Of a stretch of 6,809 nt of DNA, positions 1 to 5,275 are shown one piece after another. The stretch is from assembly GCA_016650315.1 (NCBI GenBank), contig JAENVZ010000148.1, positions 1 through 6,809 of the forward strand, written 5' to 3'. The number at the start of each line of letters is the position of its first letter. Positions within the stretch are counted from its first letter, which is position 1. This stretch comes from Alphaproteobacteria bacterium. GTDB lineage: Bacteria > Pseudomonadota > Alphaproteobacteria > Sphingomonadales > Sphingomonadaceae. The notes under the pieces were generated by a model, which saw nothing but the letters and a program-made list of their open reading frames with translations, was not told where the DNA came from and did no database searches. The position numbers were made by a program, and so were the translations under genes.

Positions 1-344
1 GAGATATAGTCATAGATGCGCTGGGCATGTTCGGCATCATCGGCATAGGCCGACGCGACGCGCACGAACAGGTCCTGAAAACTCTCACCGGGCAGCAGAT
101 AGCGGTCCTTGAGCGTTTCCTTGCCGAAATCGGTTAGCAGCGCATCGCGGCTTTCATCCTTTTTTATGGGATAAAGCTGTGGGCGCACGGTGTGGCTGGT
201 TTCTTCCACCGCCGCGGACGCCATGGCTTGCGCCAGTTTTTCCGTTGCCGCCTGCGCCGCTTTTGCTGGCGCTTCCAGCACTTCGCTGTCCTGTGTCATT
301 GTCACGTCGCCTGCACCTGTTTCCTGCGTATCTCTGAAATCCAT
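1..344 (-). CDS. nrdA: Ribonucleoside-diphosphate reductase subunit alpha (N-terminal part, cut by window edge)
   Basis: Class I ribonucleotide reductase large subunit, which reduces ribonucleoside diphosphates to deoxy forms together with a radical-bearing NrdB; cytoplasmic. The reverse-strand frame opens with ATG at 344 and stays open for 114 codons to the window edge. The protein starts MDFRDTQETGAG, runs through a low-complexity Ala/Glu-rich stretch (about residues 25-50), then enters a conserved region with RPQLYPIKKDESRDALL, FGKETLKDRYLLPGESFQDL and ASAYADDAEHAQRIYDYIS. I recognise this as the start of the alphaproteobacterial alpha subunit, just before the substrate-binding barrel. No ATP-cone motif of the VxKRDG kind is visible. 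A G-rich stretch (GGGGG, 5 nt before the ATG) may serve as ribosome binding site. A second in-frame ATG lies at codon 16, so the exact start is not certain. Catalytic cysteines would lie outside the window. Confidence 0.88.
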   Translation of the reverse strand, partial: MDFRDTQETGAGDVTMTQDSEVLEAPAKAAQAATEKLAQAMASAAVEETSHTVRPQLYPIKKDESRDALLTDFGKETLKDRYLLPGESFQDLFVRVASAYADDAEHAQRIYDYI

Positions 345-358
345 GTTCGCCCCCGAAT

Positions 359-373
359 GTTCCCGTTCCGTTC
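359..373 (-). promoter_or_regulatory. Candidate LexA (SOS) box of nrdA
   Basis: On the plus strand the bases read GTTCCCGTTCCGTTC, that is GTTC-N7-GTTC. On the nrdA strand this is GAAC-N7-GAAC, the direct-repeat LexA site described for Alphaproteobacteria. It ends 14 nt before the nrdA start codon, so a bound repressor would lie on the transcribed leader or block elongation. A third GTTC falls within the spacer and a fourth lies at 345-348, so a simple local repeat is an alternative. All eight fixed positions match. Control by LexA is inferred from position and pattern only. Confidence 0.45.
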
Positions 374-507
374 GACTCGGCTAACCGCTTTGAGGCAAGC
401 GTCCCGTCTAGCATTATCCGTCAGCAATTTGGACCACGAATTTACAAATTTCCGCTGTCCAGTGGGCAAAAAGGGGATTGGGCGCCGAAACACGTCGTCG
501 CCATGAA

Positions 508-523
508 ACACAATCTGTTGGGT
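508..523 (-). promoter_or_regulatory. NrdR-box-like site, start-proximal
   Basis: The plus strand reads ACACAATCTGTTGGGT. It matches 13 of 16 positions of the NrdR consensus acaCwAtATaTwgtgt as I recall it. NrdR is the ATP/dATP-sensing zinc-ribbon/ATP-cone repressor of ribonucleotide reductase genes. The site lies about 165 bp upstream of the nrdA start. It is paired with a second box whose centre is 33 bp away, close to three helical turns, the usual tandem arrangement for NrdR. Confidence 0.6.
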
Positions 524-540
524 TACCCCCGTAAGCCCTG

Positions 541-556
541 ACACAACAGATAGTGC
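541..556 (-). promoter_or_regulatory. NrdR-box-like site, start-distal
   Basis: The plus strand reads ACACAACAGATAGTGC, also 13 of 16 matches to the NrdR consensus, with the outer ACAC and near-complete GTGT half-sites kept. It forms a tandem pair with the box at 508-523. I could not pick a convincing -35/-10 pair around the boxes. A TTGCAT about 10 bp further upstream on the nrdA strand is the best -35 candidate, but it lacks a clear partner. Confidence 0.58.
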
Positions 557-720
557 CACAGATGCATCTTGATGCAAGAGGGTAATATATGGCCTGACGA
601 TTCGGTTCGCCGCCAAAAGGACTCACCTCACCGGCAGCGCGGATGACAATATAGTGACAAACCAAGGTCATCGGCGGCTTTGCGCACATCCGATGTTGGC
701 AGGTGCAGCGAACCGGCTAT

Positions 721-741
721 GGACAAAAATATTTTTCGTCC
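721..741 (-). terminator. AT-rich hairpin downstream of the GST-fold gene
   Basis: A 21-nt inverted repeat has arms GGAC and GTCC flanking a run of A followed by a run of T. In the minus-strand RNA it forms nine consecutive pairs, one of them G-U, with a three-base loop. In plus-strand RNA the same position is an A-C mismatch. It lies 89 nt past the GST-fold stop codon. A smaller perfect hairpin (CATTGA-CTT-TCAATG, 758-772) lies between them. No U-tract follows, so a terminator role is tentative; an operator or other RNA element is equally possible. Confidence 0.3.
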
Positions 742-829
742 GTCTCGGGGTTAACGGCATTGACTTTCAATGAAGGTCGGAAGGTCCGCGCGTCGCCGCC
801 ACGGCTGCATGATGGCCGGGTTGTCCGCT

Positions 830-1501
830 CTAAAAATCCGGCTTTTCATAATGGGAAGGCGGTGCAATCACTTCCATCCGTTCGGACAATAAAGGACGGA
901 AGGACGGGCGCGATTTAAAGCCCGCATACCAGCGCTTGGTCGGTTCGTGCCCGATCCAGTCGATACCGCCCAGATAATCCGCGACCGAAATGTGCGCCGC
1001 CGCGCTGATGTCCGCCAGACTCATCGTTGCGCCGCCCATCCAGTTTCGATGGTCGAGCAGATAGTCCATGTAGTCCATATGCGTGTTGGCGCGCTTCATC
1101 GCCTCTCGCAAGGTCCGCGCATCGGGAGCGGCGCGTTCGACGATCCGTTTGCGCATCCGCTCGTGCAAGAGTGGGGCCACGACATCGCCGTAGAAATTTT
1201 CATCAAACCATGCGGTTAGTCGCCGGATTTCGGCACGGTTCGTCGCGCTACCGCTGATCAGCGGAAACTTTTCAACCGTTTCCTCGAAATATTCGCAGAT
1301 AGCCTGTGAATTGATGAGGGTGATGTTGCGTTCCACATCGGCCATGACGGGCGTACTGCCCGCCGGGTTCATGTCGAGGAATTCATCCCGCTGCAACCAT
1401 GGAGATTCGCGCACCAGATCATATCCGATCCCCTTTTCGCCCAGCAAAAGCCGGACCTTTCGGGAGAAAGGACACAGGGGAAATTGATAGAGTTGCCACA
1501 T
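830..1501 (-). CDS. Glutathione S-transferase family protein, possibly the FtsZ-binding FzlA type
   Basis: A 223-residue GST-fold protein. The N-terminal thioredoxin-like domain (about residues 1-78) begins MWQLYQFPLCPFSRKVR, with C10-P11-F12-S13 at the usual active-site position. It has the cis-proline motif T50-P51-V52 and a glutathione-site-like segment around S65-A67-I68. The helical C-terminal domain (about 88-205) carries SLADISAAAH with D164 as the helix-capping aspartate of GST_C domains. The protein ends PPSHYEKPDF. Alphaproteobacteria have a conserved GST-like protein, FzlA, that binds FtsZ through a groove and a conserved C-terminal tail and aids division; overall form and tail resemble it, but this is from memory. 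A catalytic GST is the alternative. ATG at 1501 is preceded by AGGG 4 nt upstream, and the stop is TAG. It follows the small membrane protein on the same strand and may be co-transcribed. Confidence 0.85.
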   Translation of the reverse strand: MWQLYQFPLCPFSRKVRLLLGEKGIGYDLVRESPWLQRDEFLDMNPAGSTPVMADVERNITLINSQAICEYFEETVEKFPLISGSATNRAEIRRLTAWFDENFYGDVVAPLLHERMRKRIVERAAPDARTLREAMKRANTHMDYMDYLLDHRNWMGGATMSLADISAAAHISVADYLGGIDWIGHEPTKRWYAGFKSRPSFRPLLSERMEVIAPPSHYEKPDF

Positions 1502-1507
1502 GTCGCC

Positions 1508-1789
1508 CTATGTAGCGCGCGGACGCATATATGCCAGCGAGGAAATACGCCGATTGCGTTGTTTCAGGCAGGGGAGCCTTATTGGCCGTCCAGAAGTCGT
1601 TTGAGCACAACGGCATCGGCGGGCGCTGACTGGCTGGCCATCGGCGTCGGTCATGGCCGCTGCGTCTTTGCCATCATGCCTCGCCTGTGACACGCCGACG
1701 AAATCGACCGCCATCCAGACGATCCCGGCCGCCCACAACAACGCCATCCAGCGGTTGCGAAAGATAGAGGAGAGTTTGGGACCGAACAT
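1508..1789 (-). CDS. Small membrane-anchored protein, C-terminus probably frameshifted
   Basis: As read, a 93-residue protein starting MFGPKLSSIFRNRWMALLWAAG. Residues about 15-33 form one hydrophobic segment, so it is likely an inner-membrane protein with a short tail. I recall similar short sphingomonad hypothetical proteins but know no function. After residue 56 the composition changes to Arg- and Cys-rich sequence typical of out-of-frame GC-rich DNA. Dropping one base in the GGG run at 1621-1623 instead gives a tail ADAVVLKRLLDGQ with a TAA stop at 1579-1581, a 69-residue protein. That reading looks more natural, so an indel or sequencing error is likely. No good Shine-Dalgarno precedes the ATG. 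In the long form the stop lies 6 nt before the GST-fold start, within its ribosome-binding region. Confidence 0.55.
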   Translation of the reverse strand: MFGPKLSSIFRNRWMALLWAAGIVWMAVDFVGVSQARHDGKDAAAMTDADGQPVSARRCRCAQTTSGRPIRLPCLKQRNRRISSLAYMRPRAT

Positions 1790-1842
1790 GAGTCGTAAGG
1801 ATAAGGCGGCAGGATTAAGAAAGTGTCTGCATGAAATGCCAG

Positions 1843-1875
1843 GACGCCGGACGATTGAATGAATCGCCCGACGTC
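1843..1875 (-). terminator. 14-bp stem-loop after the glycine-zipper gene
   Basis: An imperfect inverted repeat with 14-base arms (1843-1856 and 1862-1875) and a 5-base loop. In plus-strand RNA 12 of 14 positions pair and two are A-C mismatches. In minus-strand RNA both mismatches become G-U, so the stem is complete: GACGTCGGGCGATT pairs with AATCGTCCGGCGTC. It lies 26 nt past the glycine-zipper stop codon and about 53 nt before the next minus-strand start codon. No real U-tract follows (CTGGCATTTC), so it may be a weak terminator, an mRNA-stabilising hairpin, or a leader element of the downstream gene. Confidence 0.45.
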
Positions 1876-1901
1876 ACGGTTTTCTGGTCGGTTGGCAAGT
1901 T

Positions 1902-2402
1902 TTAGCGGCAGCTCACTCCGCCTCGGTCAATCTCGCGGCCGAGCAGCGCGCCTGTGCCCGCGCCCAATATGGTGCCAAGCACCGATGAATGTCCGCGATC
2001 CAGACTGTTGCCGATCGTCCCGCCGACCGCCGCGCCGATGATGAGGCCGGTGGTGCCGTCCGAGCGGCGGCAATAATAGCGGTCATCATGACCACGATAG
2101 ATGCGGGTGGAGCGGGTCACGCGGATCGTGGCATAGCCGTCGCGGTAATAACGGTCCGCATAATAGCCGCGATAGCTGGGGTCTGGTCGGTTCCAGTCAT
2201 AATTGCGATAGTAGCGCACTTCGTTATGCTTGCGTTGGCCCAGGTGGCGGCCATTATCATGGTCGCGATAGTGGTCGCGCCGGTCATGGCGGCCATCACG
2301 GCGTTCATCGTGCTTGTCACGATCGGCGAGGGCTGGTGTTGCGCTAACGGCCATCGTCACCATCGACATCGCCAGCAGCGCGTGTTTCAAAATCGGTTGC
2401 AT
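1902..2402 (-). CDS. Exported glycine-zipper 2TM domain protein
   Basis: A 166-residue envelope protein. The start at 2402 is chosen because AAGGA lies 8 nt upstream and because it gives a clean signal peptide, MQPILKHALLAMSMVTMAVS followed by ATPALA, with likely cleavage after A26. The frame is open further upstream but that part looks non-coding. Residues 27-60 are very rich in Asp, Arg and His, followed by a Tyr/Arg-rich stretch (about 62-112). The C-terminal part (about 117-157) is a glycine zipper, with GLIIGAAVGGTIGNSLD and a second GTILGAGTGALLG repeat, as in the Gly-zipper_2TM and rickettsial 17-kDa antigen families. C111 and C165 could form a disulfide. Members are thought to associate with the outer membrane or periplasm; specific role unknown. 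No lipoprotein cysteine follows the signal peptide. The stop is TAA. Confidence 0.82.
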   Translation of the reverse strand: MQPILKHALLAMSMVTMAVSATPALADRDKHDERRDGRHDRRDHYRDHDNGRHLGQRKHNEVRYYRNYDWNRPDPSYRGYYADRYYRDGYATIRVTRSTRIYRGHDDRYYCRRSDGTTGLIIGAAVGGTIGNSLDRGHSSVLGTILGAGTGALLGREIDRGGVSCR

Positions 2403-2673
2403 TATCTTTATCCTTATTACCTTTTGTAACAACGCCTGACGATAGCGATTGTTGCATGAACGAAACGTGGCATGCAGGCTCACCCCCCGCTTCATGGCGA
2501 CGGGCCATGCACCCGGTCCCCATCTAGGGTCAGGACCTAATTAGGCATGGCGGCTTGTTGACGCCTTATTCCGCCTCCATCTTCGGCGCGACAACAGACA
2601 AAGATTTTTCGGGCTATTGGAGCGTCGAGGGTCTAGGCATTGCGTGGGCACTACGCCCATAAAGGAAGTCGTC
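2403..2673. other. Divergent intergenic region with nested inverted repeats
   Basis: The promoters of the minus-strand glycine-zipper gene and the plus-strand basic-protein gene should lie here, but no -35/-10 pair convinces me. Inverted repeats seen are AACAACGC with GCG-A-TTGTT (2428-2453, one bulge), CATGGC with GCCATG (2493-2509), GGTCC with GGACC (2515-2537), the perfect palindrome CCTAATTAGG (2536-2545), and TGGGC-ACTAC-GCCCA (2645-2659) just ahead of the basic-protein ribosome binding site. No gene is recognised within it. Confidence 0.6.
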
Positions 2674-2799
2674 ATGGCCAAAAGCCAGAAGAAATCGAGC
2701 CGGGAAGTTCGCAAACCCAAGGCAGAAAAACCCAAGAAACAGAATGCGTCCAACCCCTCAACCAAGCCGGGGCCGGTAGGTATCACGACCCTGAAATAG
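2674..2799 (+). CDS. Small conserved basic protein (41 aa), function unknown
   Basis: The start at 2674 is chosen over an upstream in-frame ATG (2617) because AAAGGAAG (2661-2668) lies 5 nt before it and because the upstream residues look non-coding. The product begins MAKSQKKSSREVRKPKAEKP and contains NASNPSTKPGP near the end. About a quarter of residues are lysine, there is no hydrophobic segment, and it is probably disordered and cytoplasmic. I recall very similar short proteins with a REVRKPK...NPST core in many alphaproteobacteria, none with a known function; binding of nucleic acid or ribosomes would be a guess from charge alone. A 5-bp hairpin (2645-2659) sits just upstream of the ribosome binding site. 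Confidence 0.72.
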   Translation: MAKSQKKSSREVRKPKAEKPKKQNASNPSTKPGPVGITTLK

Positions 2800-2907
2800 A
2801 CGCGCATCGCCGCTTGAAGATGTTTCAGGGCCGGTTGACGGGCGATCCTGCTTTGCGCACACAGCAAGGCAGATGGCTGGCAAACAGGTGCTGGCAAAGG
2901 GGCGTGC

Positions 2908-3597
2908 ATGAGCGGCGAGGTGAAATTGCACGAAAGCTGGCGCGAACCTCTCGCGGGCGAGTTTGCCAGCCCCTATATGCAGGCGCTCAAATCCTTCCTG
3001 ATGGAAGAAAAAGCACGCGGCAGGCGCATTTTCCCTAAGGGAAGCGAATATTTCCGCGCCCTCGATCTGACGCCACTGGAAGCCGTTCGGGTGGTGATTC
3101 TGGGGCAGGATCCCTATCATGGCGAGGGGCAGGCGCACGGACTGTGCTTTTCGGTGCAACCGGGGGTGCGGCCGCCGCCGTCACTGGTCAATATCTACAA
3201 AGAGCTACAAAGCGACCTCGGCATTGCCCGTCCAGCGCATGGGTTCCTGGAGCATTGGGCGCGTCAGGGCGTGCTGCTTTTGAACAGCGTATTGACCGTG
3301 GAAATGGGGCAAGCCGCATCGCATCAGGGCAAGGGGTGGGAACGATTTACTGACGCTGTGATCGCGCAGGTGAACACGCGCACCGACCCGGTCGTGTTCA
3401 TGCTGTGGGGCAGCTATGCCCAGAAAAAGGCTGCGTTTGTGGATGGTGCCCGCCATCTGGTGCTGAAGGCGCCACATCCGTCACCACTGTCGGCGCATAA
3501 TGGCTTTTTTGGTTGCCGGCATTTTTCAAAGGCGAATGCGTTTCTGGAAAGTCGCGGCCTGCCGCCAATCGATTGGGCGCTGCCAGAGCAAGTGTAA
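2908..3597 (+). CDS. ung: Uracil-DNA glycosylase, family 1
   Basis: Removes uracil from DNA by cleaving the N-glycosidic bond, starting base excision repair. The 229-residue length is normal for family 1 (UDG superfamily). The water-activating motif GQDPYHG is at residues 66-72 with catalytic D68. F81 lies at the uracil-stacking position. LLLNSVLTV (123-131) supplies N126, the uracil-reading asparagine. HPSPLSA (190-196) supplies H190 and the DNA-intercalating L194. All key residues are present, at a constant offset from the E. coli enzyme, so it should be active. AAAGGGG lies 5 nt ahead of the ATG, and the stop is TAA. It lies 108 bp downstream of the basic-protein gene and 78 bp upstream of the PhnA-like gene, all on the same strand. 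No SOS-type site was seen upstream. Confidence 0.97.
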   Translation: MSGEVKLHESWREPLAGEFASPYMQALKSFLMEEKARGRRIFPKGSEYFRALDLTPLEAVRVVILGQDPYHGEGQAHGLCFSVQPGVRPPPSLVNIYKELQSDLGIARPAHGFLEHWARQGVLLLNSVLTVEMGQAASHQGKGWERFTDAVIAQVNTRTDPVVFMLWGSYAQKKAAFVDGARHLVLKAPHPSPLSAHNGFFGCRHFSKANAFLESRGLPPIDWALPEQV

Positions 3598-3675
3598 CGC
3601 TGGTGCACATGCCATGGAACGTTTAAGGTTCGTTGCAGACGGCGCTTATGCCGACCTGATAAGGGGGATTGCGGC

Positions 3676-3984
3676 ATGGCCGGGGAAAGCGACGACGATT
3701 TCATCTATGACGAGGCAAGCGGCGAATGGATCAGCGCCGTCGATGCCGCAGCCAAAGTTGCAACGAGCGGCATAGAGGTGCGCGATGCCGTCGGCAATTT
3801 GTTGGCCGACGGAGATCAGGTGACGCTGATCAAGGATCTGAAGGTCAAGGGCGCGGGCCAGACGCTGAAGCGTGGCACACTGATCAAATCGATCCGTTTG
3901 ACCGGTGATGAACAGGAAATCGACTGCCGCCATGACGGCATCAAGGGCCTGGTGCTGCGGGCGGAGTTTGTGAAGAAGCGGTAG
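3676..3984 (+). CDS. PhnA/YjdM-like protein lacking the zinc ribbon
   Basis: A 102-residue protein related to E. coli YjdM (formerly PhnA, annotated 'alkylphosphonate utilization'). Residues about 32-101 form the conserved C-terminal PhnA domain: EVRDAVGNLLADGDQVTLIK, DLKVKGAGQTLKRGT, IRLTGDEQEIDC and GLVLRAEFVKKR. The E. coli protein has an N-terminal zinc-ribbon with paired cysteines. Here the first 30 residues are acidic, contain FIYDEASGEWISA and have no cysteines. The C-terminal domain is an SH3-like beta barrel in this family. The phosphonate name is historical and true function is unclear; it should not be confused with phosphonoacetate hydrolase, also called PhnA. AAGGGGGA (3661-3668) gives a strong ribosome binding site. 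The stop is TAG. Confidence 0.88.
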   Translation: MAGESDDDFIYDEASGEWISAVDAAAKVATSGIEVRDAVGNLLADGDQVTLIKDLKVKGAGQTLKRGTLIKSIRLTGDEQEIDCRHDGIKGLVLRAEFVKKR

Positions 3985-4077
3985 TGACGTACATTATCGT
4001 GAAGGCGACGGCATATTTCGAAGGGCGCTTATCAAAGGCCTCTCGCCCCGACCGAGGCGGTGGAAAGGGTTAGATAA

Positions 4078-5268
4078 ATGGATAAGAATCAAAATCCTTT
4101 TGTGTGGGACGATCCGCTTCTTCTCGATGATCAGCTCACTGACGACGAACGGATGATCCGCGATACCGCTCGCGCTTACGCTCAGGAAAAGCTGCAGCCA
4201 CGCGTCATTGAGGCCTATCGAGACGAGAAGACGGATCCTTCGATTTTTCGCGAGATGGGTGAACTCGGTCTGCTCGGACCGACGATCCCTGTGGAATATG
4301 GCGGCGCCGGCGTCGGCTATGTTTCCTATGGCCTGATTGCCCGAGAGGTCGAACGCGTCGATTCCGGCTACCGCTCGATGATGTCGGTGCAGTCGTCTCT
4401 CGTCATGCATCCGATCAACGCATATGGCTCGGAAGAGCAGAGGAAGAAATATCTTCCCAGGCTCGCGTCCGGCGAGTGGATCGGCTGCTTCGGCCTTACT
4501 GAACCTGACGCTGGCTCCGATCCAGGCGGCATGGTGACCCGGGCAGTGAAGATCGATGGCGGTTATCGGCTCAACGGTTCGAAAATGTGGATTTCCAACT
4601 CGCCAATTGCCGATGTCTTCGTGATCTGGGCGAAGTCGGATGCCCATGAAAGCAAAATTCGCGGGTTCATACTTGAAAAAGGAACGACAGGCCTGTCGAC
4701 TCCCAAGATCGCTGGCAAGCTGTCACTGCGCGCTTCGATTACCGGTGAGGTAGTCATGGACAATGTCGAGGTTGGTGAAGAGGCGCTGCTGCCGAATGTC
4801 GAAGGATTGAGCGGTCCGTTCGGTTGTCTTAACCGTGCCCGCTATGGTATTTCCTGGGGCGCGATGGGAGCTGCCGAATTCTGCTGGCACGCGGCGCTGC
4901 AATACGGCCTTGACCGCAAGCAATTCGGTCGACCCTTAGCCCAAACCCAACTGTTCCAGAAGAAGCTGGCCGACATGCAGACGGAAATCGCTTTGGGCTT
5001 GCAGGCTTCGCTGCGTGTTGGCCGCCTGCTTGATGAAGGCCGCATGGCGCCGGAAATGATTTCCATCGTCAAGCGCAACAATTGCGGCAAGGCGCTCGAC
5101 ATTGCCCGTGTCGCCCGCGACATGCATGGCGGCAATGGCATTTCCGAGGAGTTTCAGGTCATGCGCCATATGTGCAACCTCGAAACGGTGAACACCTATG
5201 AGGGCACTCATGACGTTCACGCGTTGATCCTTGGCCGCGCCCAGACAGGCCTTCAGGCGTTTTTCTGA
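4078..5268 (+). CDS. gcdH: Glutaryl-CoA dehydrogenase (decarboxylating)
   Basis: An FAD enzyme of the acyl-CoA dehydrogenase family that oxidises and decarboxylates glutaryl-CoA to crotonyl-CoA and CO2 in lysine, tryptophan and some aromatic degradation routes. The 396-residue length is typical. The N-terminal helical domain (about 20-130) carries [19 protein letters not shown], where R99 and S100 match the human residues Arg94/Ser95 that hold the substrate carboxylate. The middle beta domain (about 135-235) has [13 protein letters not shown] and WISNSP for FAD and substrate. The C-terminal domain holds TYEGTHD with catalytic base E375. E92 and Y374 occupy the positions kept in decarboxylating rather than non-decarboxylating enzymes. 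GGAAAGGG lies about 8 nt upstream of the ATG. The stop TGA is followed 7 nt later by the E1 gene. Leucine codons CTT/CTC are commoner than in ung (19/37 against 5/24). Confidence 0.95.
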   Translation: MDKNQNPFVWDDPLLLDDQLTDDERMIRDTARAYAQEKLQPRVIEAYRDEKTDPSIFREMGELGLLGPTIPVEYGGAGVGYVSYGLIAREVERVDSGYRSMMSVQSSLVMHPINAYGSEEQRKKYLPRLASGEWIGCFGLTEPDAGSDPGGMVTRAVKIDGGYRLNGSKMWISNSPIADVFVIWAKSDAHESKIRGFILEKGTTGLSTPKIAGKLSLRASITGEVVMDNVEVGEEALLPNVEGLSGPFGCLNRARYGISWGAMGAAEFCWHAALQYGLDRKQFGRPLAQTQLFQKKLADMQTEIALGLQASLRVGRLLDEGRMAPEMISIVKRNNCGKALDIARVARDMHGGNGISEEFQVMRHMCNLETVNTYEGTHDVHALILGRAQTGLQAFF

Positions 5269-5275
5269 GGCTCAG

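Larger units (their letters stand above)
345..829. other. 485-bp intergenic region between nrdA start and GST-fold gene end
   Basis: No convincing gene is seen here. Short frames on either strand show no recognisable protein and overlap the nrdA control sites. The part near nrdA holds the candidate LexA box, an AATTT-AC-AAATT inverted repeat around 439-450 and the two NrdR-like boxes. The part near the GST-fold gene holds two AT-rich hairpins (721-741 and 758-772). The nrdA leader and promoter must lie in the first half. Confidence 0.7.

Noticed and set aside
302..689. Two minus-strand frames upstream of nrdA
   Set aside because: They overlap each other and the nrdA start, cover the NrdR and LexA-like sites, and show no family resemblance.
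1989..2429. 146-residue plus-strand frame rich in Ala/Ile/Val
   Set aside because: It looks membrane-like but is the complement of the Arg/Asp/Tyr-rich glycine-zipper gene, whose signal peptide and domain are clear.
2428..2453. Hairpin in the leader of the glycine-zipper gene as a riboswitch
   Set aside because: Only an 8-bp stem with a bulge; no known riboswitch core is visible.
2403..2495. N-terminal extension of the glycine-zipper protein to the ATG at 2495
   Set aside because: The extension would put 31 Arg/Cys-containing residues before an intact signal peptide; the internal start has a good ribosome binding site.
3633..3660. TTGCAG-N17-CTGATA as a promoter for the PhnA-like gene
   Set aside because: Both hexamers are weak matches and the -10 would abut the ribosome binding site, leaving almost no leader.
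4040..4064. GCCTC/GAGGC inverted repeat upstream of gcdH as a terminator or operator
   Set aside because: Short 4-5 bp arms in a GC-rich stretch and no T-run; expected by chance.
3994..4647. 217-residue minus-strand frame opposite gcdH
   Set aside because: Antisense shadow of a strongly supported gene; no recognisable domain, His/Arg-rich composition typical of reverse frames in GC-rich DNA.
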